The notes under the pieces are model-generated. The model did no database searches. It worked only from the letters and a program-made list of their open reading frames with translations, and was not told the DNA's origin. Shown piece after piece: positions 60,031-64,000 of a stretch of DNA of 64,000 bases. This DNA is from Streptomyces tirandamycinicus (GTDB lineage: Bacteria > Actinomycetota > Actinomycetes > Streptomycetales > Streptomycetaceae). The stretch covers positions 6,678,531-6,742,530 of the forward strand of contig NZ_CP029188.1 in assembly GCF_003097515.1 (NCBI RefSeq), in the 5' to 3' direction. How positions within the stretch are numbered: position 1 is the first letter of the stretch; every line of letters starts with the position of its first letter. The translations under genes were made by a program, and so were the position numbers.

Positions 60031-61064
60031 GGACGGCTCCTGAGGTCGAAGAGGGCCTCGGCGTTGCCGCCGAGGATGCGCTGCTGGGCCGCCCTGTCGA
60101 GGGGCAGCTTCTCGATCATGCGGATGAGGTCCTCGAGGGGCACCGACAGCGGCGGCGAGTCGGTGCCGAACAGCATCCGCTCGGGCCCGAGCACCTCCGC
60201 GTTGAGGCTCAGATGGGCGGGGCTGAACGGGCTGGTGTCGACGTACATGCGGCGCAGTGCGGCGCCCGGGTCGGGCGACGCCTGGACGGTCGGCTCCGCG
60301 GCCCCCGGGGGCCGGCCGGACGGAGGCCGTCCGGACCGGGTCCCGCCGGCCCCCTGCCGGCCGGCCTCCGGCGGGGCGGAGGGCGGCGCGCCCCCGCCCC
60401 AGTGCCGGGGGCGTGCCGCCATCTGGAGGCGCTCCGGCAGCAGGGCCATGGCCCCGCCGCCGGTCGCGCCGATCAGCCGCAGACCGGGGTACTTGTCCAG
60501 CCACCCCGCGAAAGCGATCATGGCCATGCCCATGGTGACGTCGCCGAAACGGCCGATCTGCTCGACGAAGGCGATGTTCTCCACCCGCTCCGTGCCGATC
60601 GGTTCGGCCGGCGCGTGCACCATGACGGGCACTCCCACCTCGGCGGCCAGCGCGAAGAAGGAGTCCGCCCGCGGCGAGCCGAGCAGCTCACCGTGCACGC
60701 TGGAAGTGGTGATCAGGCCGACGAAGGCGGGGTCCGCCAGCGTCTCCCGTACCCCTTCCAGATGGTCGTCGTCCCCGAACGGGTTCGCGTACACGTACCC
60801 GCGCAACTGGTCCGGGAACTCGGTGATCAAGCCCGACATCCACGCGTGGAAGCCACGCAGCCGGTCGCGCGGTTGCTTGTAGTTGTCCACGCCCGGAACC
60901 CGCGCCATCGCCCCGGCGCCGACGGGGCTGCCGATGATGGTGAGGTCGATTCCGGCCTGGGCGCGGGCGGCGAGCATGCCGTCCACGTCGGTCAGGCTGG
61001 GGGGCATGGGGAAGCGTTTGGCCGCCTCCGGCGGGGACAGGTGTCCGTGGATGTCGATGATCAT
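60027..61064 (-). CDS. Amidohydrolase-2 family protein (ACMSD-like)
   Basis: This 345-residue TIM-barrel metal hydrolase or decarboxylase has His6-x-His8 (DIHGH), His150 (VMVHAPAE) and Asp302 (FGTDSPP), a full zinc set by comparison with ACMSD. The family's usual HGGG segment, whose His is catalytic in ACMSD, reads ATGGGAM with Thr201 in its place. A Pro/Gly/Arg-rich insert of about 34 residues (225-258) interrupts the barrel just after that. The ATG overlaps the oxidoreductase stop (ATGA), and its own stop overlaps the P450 start. Expected activities are non-oxidative decarboxylation or C-C/C-N hydrolysis of an aromatic or keto acid; altered chemistry is possible. Confidence 0.92.
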   Translation of the reverse strand: MIIDIHGHLSPPEAAKRFPMPPSLTDVDGMLAARAQAGIDLTIIGSPVGAGAMARVPGVDNYKQPRDRLRGFHAWMSGLITEFPDQLRGYVYANPFGDDDHLEGVRETLADPAFVGLITTSSVHGELLGSPRADSFFALAAEVGVPVMVHAPAEPIGTERVENIAFVEQIGRFGDVTMGMAMIAFAGWLDKYPGLRLIGATGGGAMALLPERLQMAARPRHWGGGAPPSAPPEAGRQGAGGTRSGRPPSGRPPGAAEPTVQASPDPGAALRRMYVDTSPFSPAHLSLNAEVLGPERMLFGTDSPPLSVPLEDLIRMIEKLPLDRAAQQRILGGNAEALFDLRSRP

Positions 61065-61948
61065 TTGTCGGTTCCCGGTTTCCGTGTGAGGGCGCGGGTG
61101 ACCGCGGCGCAGTCCTCGTCACCGAACCCGTGCTCGGTGGCGCGGACATGGGTCTCCGCGGCCGCCGCGGTGAGCGGCAGGCTCAGGCCGGAGGCTTCGG
61201 CCTGCTCCGTTGCGAGCATGAGGTCCTTGGCCATCAGCCGCAGCCGGAAGTCCGGCTCCTCGAAGCGCCCCGAGGCGAGGCGCCGGGACTTGAACGACAT
61301 GACCGGTGACGCGAAGCCGCTGCCCGCTATGGTGCGCAGGACCTGCTTCCGGTCGAGCCCGGAGGCGGCCGCCAGCTCGGCGGCCTCGGCCATCGCCTGC
61401 ACCTCTATGCCCATCAGCAGGTTGAGGAGCAGCTTCATCCGCATGCCGGAACCGAGTGCGCCCAGATGGACGACCTCCTTGGCCAGCATCTCCAGCAGCG
61501 GCCGGCCTGCGGCGAAGACCCGCTCCTCGCCGCCCACGAACAGGCGCAGTTCGCCGTCGCGGGCGTGGTCGCGGTTGCCGAGCATGCCGACGTCCAGGAC
61601 GGCGGGCGCGTCCCCGGCGAGGCGGACGACCTCGTCGGGCGCGACGGTGCTGGCGCAGATCAGGGCGCCGGGGTAGCCGCCCCGGGCCAGGATCCCGTCC
61701 GGGCCGCGCAGCACCGTCCGCAGGGCCTCGCCGTCGGCGACGGTGCAGATGGCGGCACTCGTGCCCTCGACCGCCTCGCTCGGGCGGGACGCCGCGAAGG
61801 CGCCCGCCCTGGCGAACGGCTCGGCACGCTCCGGGGTGCGGTTCCACACCCGGACCTGTATGCCTTGACCGAGGAGGCGTGAGGCCAGGCCGCCGCCCAT
61901 GGTGCCGAGACCGAGGACGGCGACGGGGCCGTTCGTGGTGTAGGTCAT
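61061..61948 (-). CDS. NAD(P)-dependent oxidoreductase, beta-hydroxyacid dehydrogenase family
   Basis: This 295-residue two-domain dehydrogenase resembles 3-hydroxyisobutyrate dehydrogenase. Rossmann motif GLGTMG is at 13-18 (VAVLGLGTMGGGL), NRTPERAE suggests NADP preference, and catalytic Lys172 is in GMRMKLLLN. The lysine argues against an imine reductase. The substrate loop, usually DAPVSGG, reads DVGMLGN (about 119-125). ATG 61948 has GGAG five bases upstream and overlaps the upstream ABM stop (ATGA). It is the second gene of the operon and likely reduces or oxidises an intermediate handled by its neighbours. Confidence 0.93.
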   Translation of the reverse strand: MTYTTNGPVAVLGLGTMGGGLASRLLGQGIQVRVWNRTPERAEPFARAGAFAASRPSEAVEGTSAAICTVADGEALRTVLRGPDGILARGGYPGALICASTVAPDEVVRLAGDAPAVLDVGMLGNRDHARDGELRLFVGGEERVFAAGRPLLEMLAKEVVHLGALGSGMRMKLLLNLLMGIEVQAMAEAAELAAASGLDRKQVLRTIAGSGFASPVMSFKSRRLASGRFEEPDFRLRLMAKDLMLATEQAEASGLSLPLTAAAAETHVRATEHGFGDEDCAAVTRALTRKPGTDK

Positions 61949-62283
61949 GACGTCTCCTTCACGGTCTCCATGACGACTCGGAACCTCAGGGACTGCGTCG
62001 AGTCGACCCATTCGCGGAGCGGGGCCACCAGGGCGCGGTGGTCGTCGCTCTGCTGCCAGGCGAAGAAGTGCTCGGGAGTCTCCCACTCGCTGGTGATCAC
62101 CCACTGACGGGAGTCGTCGACGGGCTCACCGAGCCGCTCGACGATGTGGCCGGGAGTGCCGGCGACGGACTTCCGGAGCTTGTCGTACATTTCCAGGAAC
62201 CCCTCTTCGCCGCCCTCGATGACCCGGACCGCGAAAACCACGGACAGCCTGTCGTTCTGTCGGCCGTTCTGCACAGTGCCCAT
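61945..62283 (-). CDS. ABM-domain monooxygenase-like protein
   Basis: This 112-residue ferredoxin-like alpha-beta protein of the antibiotic-biosynthesis-monooxygenase family shows VVFAVRVIEGGEEGFLEMY, HIVERLGEPVDDSRQWVI and SEWETPEHFFAWQQSD, with a C-terminal beta strand RFRVVMETV. Such proteins are cofactor-free monooxygenases on (hydro)quinones or heme-degrading or small-molecule-binding proteins. ATG 62283 has AGGAGG four bases upstream and begins the operon. A long gap of 848 bases precedes it and presumably holds the promoter. Confidence 0.9.
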   Translation of the reverse strand: MGTVQNGRQNDRLSVVFAVRVIEGGEEGFLEMYDKLRKSVAGTPGHIVERLGEPVDDSRQWVITSEWETPEHFFAWQQSDDHRALVAPLREWVDSTQSLRFRVVMETVKETS

Positions 62284-63131
62284 GTCTCCTCCTGATGGTG
62301 AGAACCGGCGGGACACGCTTTCTAAGGACTCATGGCCCCTGGGGGGCTGCAACTCCGAATGGCGGACACCCCAATGGGCGCAGGGGGTACCGCTCCGTGA
62401 TTAGTCCATGCGGGTGAGTGACCAAAGGGTGCCGGACATGCGGGGCGAGGGCGTTCCGGGACCCCGTGAACCGGGTTGTGTTCCCCCTTCGGGCACCGGT
62501 CACCACACGGCCGGGCGGCCTGCCCGCCGTTCGGCTGTACGAAAGCCGCCCGATGGCCCAACGCCCGGGCGGCCGACCGGGCGCCTTGCGGCCGGGCCGG
62601 GGCAGGCGGGCCGGTTCCGCCGCCGCCCTCCGGCACTCCGGCCCGGAGTCCTTCGCGGGTGCCGTCCGGCCGTGCACTCCGGTCGCGCCGGTCGCCCCGT
62701 TCTGCTGGTCACTCCGTTCGCGCCGTTCGGCCCGTCCGTCCGTTCGCGCCGTTCGCGCTCTTGGGCCCGTCCGTCCGTGCGTGCCGTTCGCGTCGTCCGG
62801 CCCGCTCGCCATCACGCCGTGCACGTCGTGCACCGGCTCTCAGCGCACGGCACCACGGCCGCCGCCGGCCGGGCGAGCGGGGCCGTGAAGCGGCGGAGCG
62901 GGACGGCCGCGAGGACTCAGGCCGCGATGGCCACCCGCGGCCGGGGCCGCCGGGGCCGCCCGGTAGCGGGGAGCCCCGGCGCACCACGCGGGCCCGCGCG
63001 GTAAGAGCGCGCGGCCCGGGCGCCCCGTCCGCGACGCACCGGTTCCGTGCGGTTCGGCGCCGCGGGCCGCACGGGGCGGCGCCGGACACCCGCTGCCCGC
63101 CCCGCGGCCGGTGGGATCGGGAGCGGCGGGC
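62284..63131. other. Long intergenic region upstream of the P450 operon
   Basis: This 848-base gap is the longest in the window and lies between pgm (transcribed toward it) and the ABM gene. Imperfect repeats of CCGTTCGCGCCGTTCG/GCCCGTCCGTCCG lie at about 62690-62800. ATTAGTCCATG near 62400 is the only A/T-rich patch. Open frames here are Arg/Pro/Ala-rich and unlike proteins. It should hold the operon promoter and the pgm terminator, neither recognised. Confidence 0.55.
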
Positions 63132-64000
63132 TCAGCCGTGCAGCGCCGCCGCCACCACGGACCGCGCCTCCTCCTGCACCCGGGCCAGATGGCCGGACCC
63201 GAGGAACGACTCGGCGTACACCTTGTAGACGTCCTCCGTGCCCGAGGGGCGCGCCGCGAACCAGGCGCTGGCGGTGGTCACCTTGATGCCGCCGATGGGC
63301 GCGCCGTTGCCCGGAGCGTGGGTGAGCACGGCGGTGATCGGCTCCCCGGCCAGGGTGTCCGCGGTCACCTGCCCGGGGGAGAGCCGGCTGAGCACGGCCT
63401 TCTCCTCACGGGTGGCGGGAGCGTCGACCCGGGCGTAGGCCGGTTCGCCGAACCGCTCGGTGAGCGAGGCGTAGTGGCGGCTCGGCGACACCCCCGTCAC
63501 GGCCAGCATCTCGGACGCGAGCAGGGCCAGCACGATGCCGTCCTTGTCGGTCGTCCACACCGAGCCGTCCCGGCGCAGGAACGAGGCACCGGCGGACTCC
63601 TCCCCGCCGAAACCGAGCGATCCGTCGAGCAGCCCGTCCACGAACCACTTGAAGCCGACCGGCACTTCGCGGAGCTCCCGGCCGAGATCGGCCGCCACCC
63701 GGTCGATCATGCCGGAGGACACCAGCGTCTTGCCGACCGCCGCTCCGGCCGGCCACTGGTCGCGGTGGCGGTAGAGGTACGAGATCGCGGCGGACAGGTA
63801 GTGGTTGGGGTTCATGAGCCCGCCGTCCGGGGTGACGATCCCGTGCCGGTCGGCGTCCGCGTCGTTGCCCGTGGCGACCTGGAACCGGTCGCGCTGCTCG
63901 ATCAGCGACGCCATCGCGTGGGGGGAGGAGCAGTCCATCCGGATCCTGCCGTCCCAGTCCAGCGTCATGAACCGCCATGCCGGGTCGGTGAGCGGGTTGA
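63132..64000 (-). CDS. pgm: Phosphoglucomutase (alpha-D-glucose-phosphate specific), C-terminal part
   Basis: The right window edge cuts this leftward gene; 289 codons of the C-terminal half are visible. It interconverts glucose-1-phosphate and glucose-6-phosphate, feeding glycogen, trehalose and cell-wall sugar nucleotide synthesis. Visible landmarks: the metal loop [13 protein letters not shown], the sugar-binding [11 protein letters not shown] and [12 protein letters not shown], and the C-terminal phosphate-binding [18 protein letters not shown]. The catalytic phosphoserine lies in the missing N-terminal part. The frame is open to the edge with no start inside the window that fits the family. 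Confidence 0.95.
   Translation of the reverse strand, partial: NPLTDPAWRFMTLDWDGRIRMDCSSPHAMASLIEQRDRFQVATGNDADADRHGIVTPDGGLMNPNHYLSAAISYLYRHRDQWPAGAAVGKTLVSSGMIDRVAADLGRELREVPVGFKWFVDGLLDGSLGFGGEESAGASFLRRDGSVWTTDKDGIVLALLASEMLAVTGVSPSRHYASLTERFGEPAYARVDAPATREEKAVLSRLSPGQVTADTLAGEPITAVLTHAPGNGAPIGGIKVTTASAWFAARPSGTEDVYKVYAESFLGSGHLARVQEEARSVVAAALHG

Noticed and set aside
62400-63130. Open frames in the gap before the P450 operon
   Set aside because: All overlap each other, are Arg/Pro/Ala-rich and arise from GCCGTTCG-type repeats; none looks like a protein.
1-64000. Mobile element, prophage or genomic island
   Set aside because: No transposase, integrase, tRNA junction or shift in composition was seen. 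Gene content and codon use are uniform across the window.

Overview
The window is very GC-rich (roughly 72-74% by eye), with strong third-position G/C in every real gene, GTG starts, and gene types typical of soil actinobacteria: a PadR regulator, an LAL-type LuxR regulator, a PAS/GAF/PP2C/HATPase signalling protein, methylmalonyl-CoA mutase, a secreted S1 protease, a P450, and an SLT muralytic enzyme behind a candidate c-di-AMP riboswitch. This points to Streptomyces or a close relative. There are 48 genes I can support. The first and the last (pgm) are cut by the window edges. I saw no rRNA, tRNA, insertion sequence, prophage, CRISPR array or origin.

Layout. 0-7 kb: a partial small protein, a YghA-like SDR, a secreted PHB-depolymerase-type esterase, a KhtTU-like K+/H+ antiporter pair and an MscS channel. 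7-19 kb: an SLT muralytic enzyme with a long 5' leader, a 1253-residue phosphodiester glycosidase/metallophosphoesterase, PadR, an ABC exporter, a membrane-anchored S1 protease and an amidase. 19-26 kb: the PAS/GAF/PP2C/HATPase protein, then an MHS-type transporter overlapping anmK, then a SixA-like phosphatase. 26-37 kb: a small membrane protein, the mutA-mutB-meaB operon, a diacylglycerol-kinase-type lipid kinase and the LAL regulator. 37-43 kb: small membrane proteins and a glycine-betaine-type importer whose ATPase gene is inverted at the 3' end. 43-52 kb: an alpha/beta hydrolase, a PIG-L deacetylase with a (TDP)10 N-terminus, an MFS transporter, a membrane protein, and an operon of quinone reductase plus two acyl-CoA dehydrogenases. 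52-58 kb: a serine hydrolase, a double VOC protein, a DUF779 protein, a Cys-rich unknown, an epimerase-like reductase and a HAD phosphatase. 58-62 kb: a compact four-gene leftward operon (ABM-type monooxygenase, beta-hydroxyacid-dehydrogenase-like oxidoreductase, ACMSD-like amidohydrolase, P450). 63-64 kb: the 3' part of pgm.

How genes work together. The clear functional units are KhtT/KhtU with MscS nearby (ion and osmotic balance), MutA/MutB/MeaB (B12-dependent succinyl/methylmalonyl-CoA interconversion and its repair GTPase), MFS plus AnmK (possible muropeptide recycling), the betaine importer, and the acyl-CoA dehydrogenase pair (possibly heteromeric). The best candidate for an undescribed system is the 58.8-62.3 kb operon. 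Its four genes overlap by 4 bases at each junction and end at a perfect 13-bp terminator, and three of the four enzymes depart from their family's usual active-site residues. A second theme is short tandem repeats in most intergenic gaps and at several protein termini. A third is a recurring SD-less start layout, TANNNT then 6-7 bases then ATG. All calls come from reading the sequence; no database search was run.
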